DNA of 64,000 nucleotides, from contig NZ_CP030929.1 of the NCBI RefSeq assembly GCF_003325955.1, forward strand, positions 1,426,001-1,490,000, written 5' to 3'. The first letter of the stretch is position 1. Each line of letters starts with the position of its first letter. The notes under the pieces are model-generated. The model saw nothing but the letters and a program-made list of their open reading frames with translations, was not told the DNA's origin and did not search any database. The position numbers and the translations under genes are program-made. This DNA is from Aurantimicrobium sp. MWH-Uga1 (GTDB lineage Bacteria; Actinomycetota; Actinomycetes; Actinomycetales; Microbacteriaceae). This document shows, piece by piece, positions 1-8,140 of the stretch.

Positions 1-1
1 G

Positions 2-628
2 GCAGCCTCTTTCCTGCGTGACCAAATCACTTCGGGAACCCTGCCAGCTGGCGCACCAGTTCGCCCTGAAACTGTCGCGGACGAACTGGGAATTTCTACT
101 ACTCCTGCACGTGAAGCACTCCAAGCACTTCGTGCTGAAGGATTCCTTGACCTAGCACCCCGTCGTGGATTTACGGTTGCCAAGGTTGATGGTAACGATG
201 TTCGGGACATGTTCTTGGTGCAATCCATGGTTGCAGGCGAACTCGCAGCTCGTGCTGCAGTCAATGCCACTCCTGAGACAATTGCCAGTCTGGAGCACAT
301 CCACAACGAACTCGTTGCTGCCGCTAACCGCGAGGATTTGGGAGCACTTGAAGAACTCAATCATGCGTTCCACCGTGAAATAAATCTCACCGCTGATGCC
401 CCTCGCCTGGCGTGGGTTATCAAGCTGGTTTCCCGCTATGCACCCCGTCGTTTTTACGCTTCTATCAAGGGATGGCCAGAAACAACCGTGCATGATCACA
501 CTGGATTGCTTGAGGCCATCCGTGAGGGAAATGCCGAGCGCGCCCGCCACGAAATGGTTGAGCACGTTCGTCATGCCGGTGAGCAGCTAGCTAGCCACAT
601 CGACGCACGTATCGCTGCCCAGAACTAG
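2..628 (+). CDS. GntR-family (FadR/FCD type) transcriptional regulator, 5' end cut by window
   Basis: The reading frame is open from base 2 and runs to the stop at 626-628, so the N-terminus lies outside the window. Translation shows a GntR winged-helix domain (GTLPAGAPVRPETVADELGIS, then TPAREALQALRAEGFL and RRGFTV), followed by an all-helical FCD-like ligand domain of about 140 residues (EELNHAFHREI, EGNAERARHEMVEHV). Family members are dimeric repressors or activators of organic-acid and fatty-acid catabolism. It lies directly upstream of etfBA on the same strand and near the CoA-transferase/hydratase/lyase cluster, so it may control either group; that is inference. The Met at 209 falls inside the gene and is not the start. 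Confidence 0.85.
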   Translation, partial: AASFLRDQITSGTLPAGAPVRPETVADELGISTTPAREALQALRAEGFLDLAPRRGFTVAKVDGNDVRDMFLVQSMVAGELAARAAVNATPETIASLEHIHNELVAAANREDLGALEELNHAFHREINLTADAPRLAWVIKLVSRYAPRRFYASIKGWPETTVHDHTGLLEAIREGNAERARHEMVEHVRHAGEQLASHIDARIAAQN

Positions 629-654
629 CTTTCAAGACACTGGATATCCTGTCA

Positions 655-685
655 TTGCTTTGCCCTGAGTGCTTTGGTATATAAT
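655..685 (+). promoter_or_regulatory. Probable etfB promoter
   Basis: A perfect TATAAT at 680-685 lies 32 bases before the GTG start of etfB. A weak TTGCTT at 655-660 could be the -35 box, with a long 19-base spacer. The surrounding bases are unusually AT-rich. A GAGGAAAA ribosome-binding site follows at about 704-711. Confidence 0.5.
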
Positions 686-717
686 ATTTTCTGTGACTCG
701 ATGAGAGGAAAACAGCT

Positions 718-1482
718 GTGAAAATCGTTGTCCTAATGAAGCAAGTGCCTGATACATGGGGTGAGCGCACACTCGATCTAGCGACCGGGTGGGTTGACCG
801 TGGCGGCGACAACGTTATTGATGAAATCAACGAACGCGCTCTCGAGGTCGCACTGTCTTACAAAGACTCTGATAAATCAGCTGAAGTCATCGTCATGACA
901 ATGGCGCCTGGGGATGTCAGTGAGTCTCTTAAGAAAGCCCTGGCAATGGGCTGTGATTCAGCCGTACACATCACCGATGTTGCTCTCGCTGGAGCCGATG
1001 CGGCCTACACCGCAGCTGCGCTCTCCGCAGCACTGAAGGACTTGGGGCCAGATCTCGTGATCGCAGGAAACGAGTCCACCGACGGACGCGGGGGAATAGT
1101 TCCTTCAATGATTGCCGAACATCTCGAAATTGCACATCTGGGAATGTTGGGAAACATCACTATTAACGAAACAACTGTTGCCGGTGTTCGCTTACTGGAG
1201 GATTGCACCCAGGAAGTTCACGCAGCACTTCCTGCCATCATTTCGGTTAACGAAAGTAACCCTGACGCTCGCTTCCCCAGCTTCAAAGGAATCATGGGCG
1301 CAAAGAAAAAGCCAGTCACCTCAAAGTCATTGGCTGAACTTTCTCTCACCAAACCTGCAGGTTCAACAACAATTCTGAGCACTGCTGCGCGCCCTGCCCG
1401 CACTGCGGGAACCAAAATCACCGATGATGGCACAGCTGGTGAACAGCTTGCTGAATTCCTCGCCTCAAACCGTTTGATCTAA
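718..1482 (+). CDS. etfB: Electron transfer flavoprotein subunit beta
   Basis: 254 aa, the usual length for EtfB/FixA. It begins [13 protein letters not shown], the family's opening strand, and contains the AMP/FAD-region signature [24 protein letters not shown] and a late PAIISVNE segment. With EtfA it forms a soluble heterodimer that carries electrons from acyl-CoA and related dehydrogenases to the membrane quinone pool. The start is GTG at 718 with GAGGAAAA upstream. etfA follows after 14 bases and a membrane cytochrome after that, so the three are almost certainly co-transcribed. Confidence 0.95.
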   Translation: MKIVVLMKQVPDTWGERTLDLATGWVDRGGDNVIDEINERALEVALSYKDSDKSAEVIVMTMAPGDVSESLKKALAMGCDSAVHITDVALAGADAAYTAAALSAALKDLGPDLVIAGNESTDGRGGIVPSMIAEHLEIAHLGMLGNITINETTVAGVRLLEDCTQEVHAALPAIISVNESNPDARFPSFKGIMGAKKKPVTSKSLAELSLTKPAGSTTILSTAARPARTAGTKITDDGTAGEQLAEFLASNRLI

Positions 1483-1496
1483 GGGAAGAACAAGTC

Positions 1497-2465
1497 ATGT
1501 CGAACATTCTCACCCTCGTTGAACTCAACAGCTCAGGCAAGCTCAGTTCTACAACACCATCGCTCCTTGCCAGCGCAACAAAATTGGGCACTCCTGTTGC
1601 CGTTGTAGTGACAAGTCCTGGTTCTGGGCCCGAACTGGCAACAGAGCTGGGAGCGCTAGGGGCAGCCCAGGTTATTCTGGCTGAAAGTAGCGATGCTGCA
1701 AACTCACTGGTCACCCCGGCCGTTGCTGCGTTACAGGAATCAATTAGTTCTTGCTCTCCCGCCGCTGTCTTGATCCCTAACACCGTTAATGGACGTGAAA
1801 TTGCAGGCCGTCTGGCCGTGCGCACAGACTCCTCTGTATTGGTGGATGCGGTTGATTTCACCCTGTCAGGTGGACATGTTGTTGCTACCCACTCCGTTTT
1901 CGGTGGCGGTTACACCGTAGAATCTCAGAACACCGGAGGTCTCGTCATCGCAACAGTTCGTCAAGGTTCTTCAGACGGACGCACACCAGTTGCCACCCCC
2001 ATAGTGTCGACTATCTCGATCTCGATTGACGCGTCGAAAACCGGAGTTATTGACAGCACTCACTCGGAGACAACTAGTTCCTCACGGCCTGAACTTCGTG
2101 GAGCAGAAAAGGTTGTCTCTGGTGGTCGAGGTCTTGGCTCTGCCGAAAAGTTTGTTCTGGTTGAACAACTTGCAGATTCTTTAGGGGCTGCCGTAGGTGC
2201 CTCGCGCGCGGCAGTTGATGCCGGATTTATTACTCAATCCCACCAGGTTGGCCAAACCGGCGTCACTGTTTCGCCACAACTGTATGTTGCCCTCGGTATT
2301 TCCGGTGCGATTCAGCATCGTGCCGGAATGCAAACCGCAGACACCATCATTGCTATCAACAAAGATGCTGATGCACCTATCTTCGACGTTGCTGACTTTG
2401 GTGTCGTAGGTGATGTCTTCACCGTCGTGCCACAACTTATTTCCGCCATTGAGGCTCGTCGATGA
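1497..2465 (+). CDS. etfA: Electron transfer flavoprotein subunit alpha
   Basis: 322 aa, normal for EtfA/FixB. The C-terminal FAD-binding domain is clear: [19 protein letters not shown], a [11 protein letters not shown] stretch, [23 protein letters not shown] and [20 protein letters not shown]. The N-terminal half is the diverged domain that pairs with EtfB. AAGGGAAG precedes the ATG. The last four bases overlap the start of the next gene (ATGA), which suggests translational coupling to the membrane cytochrome. Confidence 0.95.
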   Translation: MSNILTLVELNSSGKLSSTTPSLLASATKLGTPVAVVVTSPGSGPELATELGALGAAQVILAESSDAANSLVTPAVAALQESISSCSPAAVLIPNTVNGREIAGRLAVRTDSSVLVDAVDFTLSGGHVVATHSVFGGGYTVESQNTGGLVIATVRQGSSDGRTPVATPIVSTISISIDASKTGVIDSTHSETTSSSRPELRGAEKVVSGGRGLGSAEKFVLVEQLADSLGAAVGASRAAVDAGFITQSHQVGQTGVTVSPQLYVALGISGAIQHRAGMQTADTIIAINKDADAPIFDVADFGVVGDVFTVVPQLISAIEARR

Positions 2466-3394
2466 GTAATCTTGCCGCTGCACTCAAGACTCCAGAAGTG
2501 AGAAAAAAGCTTACTTGGGGAGTTCCTCTCGCGGTAGTGGCATTGGCCGGAGTTGTGCTTCTTGCTCAGTGGTTTCGAGCCAGTGAAGCGGGAGAATCTT
2601 TTCTAGCTCAGTACCCTGGTGAAACTGTACTTCCTCAGGGTGCACCCGAAGGATTCCCTGCCTGGTTGAACTTTCAACACTTCCTGAATGCTTTCTTTAT
2701 TGTTCTCATTATTCGCACTGGCTGGCTCGTGAGAACAACGCAGCGTCCAGCTGCCTATTGGACCAGAAACAACAAAGGCCTTCTTCGAACAAAAGGTGAA
2801 CCCCAAAAAATCAGCCTTGATTTGTGGCTTCACTTGAGCCTTGATTTCTTGTGGGCACTCAATGGAGTGATCTTTATCATCCTGCTTTTCTTAACAGGTC
2901 AGTGGATGCGGATTGTTCCAACGACGTGGGAAGTTTTTCCCAACGCCCTATCCGCTGCCGTGCAGTATGCCTCCCTCAACTGGCCGACAGAAAATGGCTG
3001 GGTCAATTACAACAGCCTTCAGCAATTGGCCTACTTCCTCATCGTCTTTATTGCTGCTCCGCTCGCGATAGTGACCGGTATTCGCATGTCTAATGCCTGG
3101 CCTGGACCGTCTGCTCGAATCAGCAAGATATATCCACTGCCCGTTGCACGCGCAATCCACTACCCCGTCATGATTTTTTTCGTCTTGTTTGTGATTGCTC
3201 ACGTGACATTGGTACTCACAACGGGTGCACTTCGAAACCTTAACCACATGTATGCTGCCAACAATGGCGATAGCTGGCTGGGATTTGGGCTTTTCGCCAG
3301 TTCACTTGTGTTGACTGTTGCGGCGTGGATTGTGGCGAAGCCAGCTTTCTTACAACCTGTCGCAACGCTTACTGGCAAAGTGACACGTCAGTAA
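2462..3394 (+). CDS. Cytochrome b-like integral membrane protein coupled to ETF
   Basis: 310 aa with about five hydrophobic helices (near residues 18-36, 72-90, 125-147, 188-208, 233-255, plus a C-terminal one at 273-293). His73, His124, His233 and His247 lie in or at helices and could ligate b-type hemes, as in the cytochrome b561/formate dehydrogenase gamma superfamily. It overlaps etfA by 4 bp. The family normally passes electrons between a soluble or peripheral partner and quinone, so a role as membrane acceptor for EtfAB in place of a classical ETF:quinone oxidoreductase is plausible. No iron-sulfur motif is present. Superfamily call fairly sure; electron route inferred. Confidence 0.7.
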   Translation: MSNLAAALKTPEVRKKLTWGVPLAVVALAGVVLLAQWFRASEAGESFLAQYPGETVLPQGAPEGFPAWLNFQHFLNAFFIVLIIRTGWLVRTTQRPAAYWTRNNKGLLRTKGEPQKISLDLWLHLSLDFLWALNGVIFIILLFLTGQWMRIVPTTWEVFPNALSAAVQYASLNWPTENGWVNYNSLQQLAYFLIVFIAAPLAIVTGIRMSNAWPGPSARISKIYPLPVARAIHYPVMIFFVLFVIAHVTLVLTTGALRNLNHMYAANNGDSWLGFGLFASSLVLTVAAWIVAKPAFLQPVATLTGKVTRQ

Positions 3395-3399
3395 AGGGC

Positions 3400-4539
3400 T
3401 TAGTTCAAACCAAACTCGCGAAGCACAGACTCTGTGTCTGCACCGAGTCCAGGAATCGCACCCATCACAGGGTCATATGATTGCGCGGTCACAGGCGGAA
3501 TGAGGCTTCGAGCGGTTTCACCGCTGGGAAGCATCACGTTCCGCCAGCGATTTCGCGCGGCAAGTTGTGGGTGAGCAGAAAACTCACGCATGTCTCGCAG
3601 CTTTGCGTTCGCAATCCCTGCTTGATCAAGCCGAGCAACCGCTTGTTCACTTGTCAAGTGAGAAAAGACCGCATTGATAATCTCATGAAGAGCATCACGG
3701 TGTTGCACACGAAGTGACCCCGCATTGAATCGAGGATCTGTAGACAGCGATTCATCGTGCAGAACAACTTCGCAGAACGTGGCCCATTCACGCTCATTCT
3801 GTATTCCAAAAAATACCGTTCCATTGGCGGTATGGAACGGGCCATACGGAGCGATGGTTGCGTGTTGCGCTCCCGATCGAGGTTGTTGCTGACCACCATA
3901 TTCCGCATAAAGATATGGTTGGCTCATCCATTCGCCGAGTGCTTCCAGCATAGAAATTTCTAAAACGTCACCCTTGCCTGTCTTTCCTCGGAGGAGCAAG
4001 GCACTCAGCACTCCCGAGTAGGCATACATTCCCGCAGCAATATCGGCTACTGAAATACCCACCTTGGCAGGTTCGGATTCGGTTCCAGTGACAGAGAGCA
4101 AACCCGTTTCGCACTGAACGAGAAGATCGTATGCTTTTTTGTTCTCGTATTCTCCGCCCCGGCCGTATCCGGAAATGGAAACATAAATCAGCTGAGGATT
4201 AATCTCACACGCAACATCTGGACCTAGACCGAGACGCTCAATTGCACCTGGGGCAAGGTTTTGAATGAAGACATCTGCCTTGCTAATTAAGACTTTGAGG
4301 GCAGCGTTCCCTTTGTCGCTTTTGAGATCGAGGACAACACTTTCTTTATTGCGATTAATCCAAACAAAGTAGCTTGCCTCACCATGAACCTTCGTGTCAT
4401 AAGCACGAGCAAAATCTCCAGCATCTCTTTCGATTTTGATCACTCGAGCACCCAAATCGGAGAGCTGACGTGAGGCAAACGGTGCGGCAACCGCTTGCTC
4501 GAGAGAAATGACAGTGATTCCGTCAAGGGGGAGAACCAT
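3400..4539 (-). CDS. CaiB/BaiF-type class III CoA-transferase
   Basis: 379 aa, close to the family's usual 380-410. It opens with LDGITVISLEQAVAAPFASRQLSDLGARVIKIE, typical of class III CoA-transferases. Asp166, in SVADIAAGMYAYSGVLSALL, matches the nucleophilic Asp that forms the acyl-aspartyl anhydride in formyl-CoA transferase. Such enzymes move CoA from succinyl-CoA or acetyl-CoA to a carboxylic acid. It is last in an operon after a MaoC hydratase (5393-5935) and a CitE-like lyase (4545-5393), so a C5 dicarboxylate such as itaconate or mesaconate is the likely substrate. The substrate is inferred from context only. Confidence 0.9.
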   Translation of the reverse strand: MVLPLDGITVISLEQAVAAPFASRQLSDLGARVIKIERDAGDFARAYDTKVHGEASYFVWINRNKESVVLDLKSDKGNAALKVLISKADVFIQNLAPGAIERLGLGPDVACEINPQLIYVSISGYGRGGEYENKKAYDLLVQCETGLLSVTGTESEPAKVGISVADIAAGMYAYSGVLSALLLRGKTGKGDVLEISMLEALGEWMSQPYLYAEYGGQQQPRSGAQHATIAPYGPFHTANGTVFFGIQNEREWATFCEVVLHDESLSTDPRFNAGSLRVQHRDALHEIINAVFSHLTSEQAVARLDQAGIANAKLRDMREFSAHPQLAARNRWRNVMLPSGETARSLIPPVTAQSYDPVMGAIPGLGADTESVLREFGLN

Positions 4540-4544
4540 GCTGC

Positions 4545-5393
4545 TTATTCTCCTCTTCGTGCAAGTATTCGTTGAGCTCGATCTACTACTGGCTTATCTA
4601 CCATGAGACCGTTGTGTTGTGATGCGCCACCTTCTAGGCCGATTATTTCTTCAGCCCAGGTAATTTCTTCTGAGCTTGGCTTAAAACTTGACCTCACAGC
4701 AGGAACCTGAGCGGGGTGAATGCATAATTTCCCTGCAAAACCGAATTGCCGAGCGCGCGTTGCTTCAGCCTCGACAAGCGCAAGGTCTGTGATACTCAAA
4801 CTCGGTGAATCTACAGGTGCAACAAGTCCTGCCGAACGAGAAGTGACAACAATCTGAGCACGCGCATAATCTGTCACCCGCTCATGAGTTGCGTCCACGT
4901 CTAATCCAAAATCAACTGCCCCAAATCCGAGACGTGTCACACCAGGAGCTTGAGCAATATGTTCAATGTTTACTAATCCTTTGGCTGATTCAATCAAAGG
5001 AACAATTGCCAACCCCCGAGGCAGCGCGTTAATCGTTTCAGAAATTTGGCTGGCTGATTCTGCCTTTGGAACCATGACACCCAGAAGGCCATTGTTGTGT
5101 ATGGCCGCAACATCACGCAATGCCGCTAAATGAACTGAACTCAGATTTCCATCGATTCGCACCAAGGCGGTCAATCTACCACCTGGAATATCTTCGTGAT
5201 TTGCTGTCAATGCTGTAACGACAGCCTCCAAAGCTGTTGGTTTATTCTCTACAGCAACCGCGTCTTCAAGATCAATGATGATGACATCGGCCCCAGATTG
5301 ATGGGCTTTCGTGAACCGATCAGGCCTGTCCCCTGGGACAAATAAAAACGTTGTGGCCGACGCCACAACATCATGTTGTGCACTTGTCGACAT
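4545..5393 (-). CDS. HpcH/HpaI (CitE-like) acyl-CoA lyase
   Basis: 282 aa. TIM-barrel CitE-like features: TFLFVPGDRPDRFTKA at the N-terminus, the IIIDLEDAV strand, VMVPKAES, the Mg-binding Glu of IVPLIESAKGL, the GFGAVDFGLD loop, and the GKLCIHPAQVPAV signature near the C-terminus. Stand-alone CitE-like proteins cleave beta-hydroxyacyl-CoAs (citramalyl-CoA, malyl-CoA, methylmalyl-CoA) to acetyl-CoA or propionyl-CoA plus an oxo acid. No citF/citD partner is present, so it is not a citrate lyase subunit. The ATG overlaps the MaoC stop by one base (coupled translation). Confidence 0.88.
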   Translation of the reverse strand: MSTSAQHDVVASATTFLFVPGDRPDRFTKAHQSGADVIIIDLEDAVAVENKPTALEAVVTALTANHEDIPGGRLTALVRIDGNLSSVHLAALRDVAAIHNNGLLGVMVPKAESASQISETINALPRGLAIVPLIESAKGLVNIEHIAQAPGVTRLGFGAVDFGLDVDATHERVTDYARAQIVVTSRSAGLVAPVDSPSLSITDLALVEAEATRARQFGFAGKLCIHPAQVPAVRSSFKPSSEEITWAEEIIGLEGGASQHNGLMVDKPVVDRAQRILARRGE

Positions 5394-5935
5394 TAGTTAC
5401 CGCTGACCTGGGGCAGCGACGACTCATCTGGGCGAGCTCCGGCGACACTGGGTAGATGGCCCTTTTTATAAATCATGAAAGAGCGTTTGAAGCTCACAAC
5501 AATAGTTCCGTCTTGGTTGAACCCTTCAGTTGCGACAGTAACAACACCCATAGATGGTCGTGATGCTGATTCACGGAGTTCAAGAACTTTGGAACGGGAA
5601 TAAATTGTGTCGCCTTCAAATACTGGTGCAGGCATTCGCACTTCGTCCCAACCAAGATTTGCAAAAACATTCATGGAAAGATCCATGGTGGATTGGCCGG
5701 TAACCAAAGCAAGAGTAAATGTGGAGTTCACCAAAGGGAGTTTGTAGCTGGTTCCAGAAGCATAGTTCCGGTCCACATGTGTCTTGGAGACGTTTTGCGT
5801 CATCAAGGTGAACATCTGGTTATCTGCTTCGGTGACGGTTTTTCCGAATGGGTGGTAGTAAATATCCCCCACGCTGAAATCTTCGTAAAGGCGTCCAGTC
5901 CAGCCTTCCACCACGCGAGAATGTGGGTCGCTCAT
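5393..5935 (-). CDS. MaoC-like enoyl-CoA hydratase (mesaconyl/itaconyl-CoA hydratase-like)
   Basis: 180 aa, a single hot-dog domain. It opens RLYEDFSVGDIYYHPFGKTVTEADNQMFTLMTQN and carries a THVDRNYA segment, so an Asp (TEAD) and His (KTHVD) are placed as in MaoC hydratases although the canonical GDxNPxH motif is degenerate. Later ANLGWDEVRMPAPVFEGDTIYSRS and ESASRPSMGVVTV match the mesaconyl-CoA hydratase-like branch. Good Shine-Dalgarno (AAGGAC) before the ATG. It is the first gene of the hydratase-lyase-CoA-transferase operon. Confidence 0.85.
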   Translation of the reverse strand: MSDPHSRVVEGWTGRLYEDFSVGDIYYHPFGKTVTEADNQMFTLMTQNVSKTHVDRNYASGTSYKLPLVNSTFTLALVTGQSTMDLSMNVFANLGWDEVRMPAPVFEGDTIYSRSKVLELRESASRPSMGVVTVATEGFNQDGTIVVSFKRSFMIYKKGHLPSVAGARPDESSLPQVSGN

Positions 5936-5976
5936 TGTTTCAGTCCTTAGTTATGCCAGCAATTCGTCTAAAATAT

Positions 5977-5982
5977 ATTATA
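5977..5982 (-). promoter_or_regulatory. -10 element of the hydratase-lyase-CoA-transferase operon
   Basis: On the minus strand this reads TATAAT, about 40 bases upstream of the MaoC start, in an AT-rich patch (ATATATTTTAG follows). No good -35 box is visible, so activation or an alternative contact is possible. Confidence 0.45.
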
Positions 5983-6070
5983 CAGAAATAGCAGATGCGG
6001 GCGATAGCATTGTGTCGAATTAGCCCGCGACAGCAGCCGAGGGGAAGCGAAAGATTTCTCGGTTAAACAC

Positions 6071-6095
6071 ATTATGGGCTCAGCGAGCCCATAAT
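6071..6095. terminator. Perfect 10-bp hairpin between two minus-strand transcription units
   Basis: ATTATGGGCT, loop CAGCG, AGCCCATAAT. It lies 18 bases past the stop of the small Cys-rich gene and upstream of the MaoC operon promoter. There is no clear T-run on either side, so it may be a weak terminator, an RNA-stabilising stem or an operator. Confidence 0.5.
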
Positions 6096-6112
6096 GTTCA
6101 GCGATGCGAAAC

Positions 6113-6229
6113 CTAGTTACAGGTGCAGCGGTCAGCCTGTGGTACGCCTTGAAGCGCTTCCTCAATGTGCTCGCCGCAACCGGTCCAGGTGGTCTTGCCG
6201 CATGAACCGCATTTGGCTGGACTACACAT
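6113..6229 (-). CDS. Small Cys-rich protein (38 aa)
   Basis: ATG at 6229 preceded by a strong GGAGG ribosome-binding site six bases away, stop TAG at 6113-6115. The 38-residue product has Cys at positions 2, 7, 10, 18, 35 and 37, a CGSCGKTTWTGCGEH segment and a CTCN end. Four to six Cys plus His21 could hold one zinc or another soft metal. Similar tiny CxxCGKTTWxGCG proteins of unknown function are widespread in actinobacteria (from memory). It is monocistronic, between a hairpin and two 16-bp palindromes, one of CsoR type, so metal or thiol-stress control is likely. Confidence 0.8.
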   Translation of the reverse strand: MCSPAKCGSCGKTTWTGCGEHIEEALQGVPQADRCTCN

Positions 6230-6248
6230 GTTTACCTCCGGATTAACA

Positions 6249-6264
6249 GTGACCTAACGGTCAC
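6249..6264. promoter_or_regulatory. 16-bp palindrome upstream of the Cys-rich gene
   Basis: GTGACC-TAAC-GGTCAC: perfect 6-bp arms with a 4-bp spacer, in the leader 20-35 bases before the ATG. It is a possible repressor site close to the ribosome-binding site. The cognate regulator is not in view. Confidence 0.5.
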
Positions 6265-6271
6265 ACTTTGT

Positions 6272-6287
6272 ATACCCCCTAGGGTAT
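6272..6287. promoter_or_regulatory. CsoR-like operator
   Basis: ATACCC-CCTA-GGGTAT: perfect 6-bp arms with a 4-bp spacer. The TACCC...GGGTA pseudo-palindrome with a G/C-rich core resembles operators of the CsoR/RcnR/CstR family (copper or sulfane-sulfur sensors). It lies 43 bases upstream of the Cys-rich gene, where a promoter is expected. No CsoR gene is in this window. Confidence 0.6.
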
Positions 6288-6422
6288 CTGTATATGAGCT
6301 TTTTTGCCAGCCCAAGAATACTCCTCGGTGAAGAAAACATCTTCTGAATCTTCAATGAATTTGTTACACATGTTTTACTTTCCGTCTAGGAAGAATTGGC
6401 AAAACAGGTTTACCCTAAAGCT

Positions 6423-6875
6423 ATGGGGACATACACATTAGAAGAACTCAACGCCAGCAACATCGTTGCTGCCAACACCTTGACCCTCAAGCGAGGTCAG
6501 GAACAGTTTCTAGCTCCCCCGTCGTATTCCATCTCTGAGTCGTATGTGAATCCCACCACAGCCTGGCCACGCGTCATTAAAGACGGTGACACCGTTGTTG
6601 GTTTTGTGCGCGGAAACTTTGATCCAGAGAATGCCCAACCAGAACTACGCAGTTGTTTGTGGCGCATCCACGTTGCTGCCGACTACCAGGGCAAGGGCGT
6701 AGGAAAGTTTGCTGTCGCGGCGCTGGTTGAAGAAGCCAAAGCTCGCGGAGAAAAAAGTCTGACGGTTTTGTGGGAGCGCGGTGTCGACAGTCCTGAAGAA
6801 TTCTTCCACCGTGTTGGGTTCACTGACGTGGGCACCACTCAATACGGTGAGACCATTGGTGAAATTAAGTTCTAA
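6423..6875 (+). CDS. GNAT-family N-acetyltransferase (spermidine acetyltransferase-like)
   Basis: 150 aa from the ATG at 6423. The acetyl-CoA binding motif A is clear: RIHVAADYQGKGVGKFAVAALVEEA (Q/R-x-x-G-x-G), followed by SLTVLWERGVDSPEEFFHRVGF. The GQEQFLAPPSYSISESYVN opening recalls BltD/PaiA-type polyamine or amino-acid acetyltransferases. The ATG is preferred over an upstream TTG at 6396 because family members start just before this beta strand. A TACCCT at 6411-6416 six bases before the ATG also fits a leaderless actinobacterial transcript. Substrate unknown. Confidence 0.8.
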   Translation: MGTYTLEELNASNIVAANTLTLKRGQEQFLAPPSYSISESYVNPTTAWPRVIKDGDTVVGFVRGNFDPENAQPELRSCLWRIHVAADYQGKGVGKFAVAALVEEAKARGEKSLTVLWERGVDSPEEFFHRVGFTDVGTTQYGETIGEIKF

Positions 6876-6884
6876 GCCCACACG

Positions 6885-6915
6885 AAAGAACCCCCGGCTT
6901 TGCCGGGGGTTCTTT
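6885..6915. terminator. Bidirectional rho-independent terminator
   Basis: A perfect 14-bp stem (AAAGAACCCCCGGC), TTT loop, with T's on the 3' side in both directions. It lies between the convergent GNAT and DDAH-like genes. Confidence 0.92.
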
Positions 6916-6926
6916 GATTCTGTGTT

Positions 6927-8126
6927 TTAGCGCATGCGCACAGACAAGCAGGTGACACAGCCTTCGAGCTTTTCAAATTCTGAAATATCGACCGTAATCA
7001 CACGGTAACCAAGTTCACGGAAGAGCTCGGCTGACTTAGGTGCCGAGGATGACATCAACACGGTGTCGGGTGCCAAGACCACAACTGCAGTGCCATGTGC
7101 TTCGGGCACGGGCAGGAAGCGGTCAAAGACACGAGGGTCATCTACGAGTGGAGGGTAACCGATGACGGTGCCATCAGGCAACGCAGTCACAGCAGTCTTG
7201 AGGTGCAGCGCCTTGGTGACAGGAACAGCGACAACGGTGTAACCCTGCTGCGCAGCAATGGCACGAAGTTGGCGAATACCTTCTCCGTTAGTACGACCAC
7301 CACGACCCACATAAATAGTCTTGCCAACCTTGAGAACATCGCCCCCATCAAGAGCGCCTGGGCTTACGATGCGTTCAATTTTGACACCCAGCTCATTCAG
7401 AGTTGCTTCTGTACCAATAATTTCTGGCTTGCGGCTATCAGCACCGGGGTTGGTAAGAACGGCAATCTTGCCCAGCATCACCACTGTGTCTTCGATGAAG
7501 ACGCTGTCGGCCAGATCATCGCGAGGTTCAACTTCAATGGTGAGCCAGCCTGCAGCGTTAAGCGCTGCAACATAGCCATCCCACTGGTCATTCGCCAGAT
7601 CAACATCAACCTTTTTACGCTTGATGTGAGTAATGAGCCCCTCGGCAAGATTTGCGGCTGGAGCGCGAACCAATGCAACTTTCGTAGGCTGGTCGCTCTT
7701 AGTGCGAGCAAGAACCGCACGCCAAATAGCGGTACCTGCTGTTACTGAGGCGACTGTGCCTGCAATGAGAAAAATGAGGTTGTCGTTGAACAATGAACCG
7801 AAGACAACAGCAACCACTTCAGGGCTCATGCCCACACCCTGCACACCAACCTGAATGAACATGCCAGTAATTGCAGCAATGGCTGACGCAATCAAACCGG
7901 CAATCCAGGAATAGCGGCGTTTAGCTAGAAAACCCAGCACACCAGCCAGCGCGATGAGGAAGAAGAGGATGGTGCTAGCAGTGAAGAAGAAAGCACCTGC
8001 CTGCCACATGATGTTTTCATCAAGGCCCTTCCCGATGAAAAATGCCAAGACGGTGACGTCTTGAGCAATGACTGCTACTGCGAGCGCGGATAAACCGGCG
8101 GCAAGAAGGCGACGTGGAGTGAACAT
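6927..8126 (-). CDS. Membrane-anchored dimethylargininase (DDAH)-like hydrolase
   Basis: 399 aa in two parts. Residues 1-140 hold about four transmembrane helices (near 8-31, 43-68, 73-97, 108-136). Residues 147-399 are an amidinotransferase-fold domain of the DDAH type, with FIEDTVV (210-216), GALDGGDVLKVG (257-268), RTNGEGI, LHLK with His308 and the C-terminal CVTCLSVRM, in which Cys393 fits the catalytic cysteine. Asp260, His308 and Cys393 appear intact. DDAH converts methylated arginines to citrulline; other guanidino substrates are possible. The membrane fusion is notable. It follows purH by 14 bases, possibly in the same operon. Confidence 0.82.
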   Translation of the reverse strand: MFTPRRLLAAGLSALAVAVIAQDVTVLAFFIGKGLDENIMWQAGAFFFTASTILFFLIALAGVLGFLAKRRYSWIAGLIASAIAAITGMFIQVGVQGVGMSPEVVAVVFGSLFNDNLIFLIAGTVASVTAGTAIWRAVLARTKSDQPTKVALVRAPAANLAEGLITHIKRKKVDVDLANDQWDGYVAALNAAGWLTIEVEPRDDLADSVFIEDTVVMLGKIAVLTNPGADSRKPEIIGTEATLNELGVKIERIVSPGALDGGDVLKVGKTIYVGRGGRTNGEGIRQLRAIAAQQGYTVVAVPVTKALHLKTAVTALPDGTVIGYPPLVDDPRVFDRFLPVPEAHGTAVVVLAPDTVLMSSSAPKSAELFRELGYRVITVDISEFEKLEGCVTCLSVRMR

Positions 8127-8140
8127 AGGTGTTGTGTCCT

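Noticed and set aside
5968..6165. 65-codon minus-strand frame in the 6 kb gap
   Set aside because: It overlaps the hairpin and the 38-aa gene in another frame and has no ribosome-binding site.
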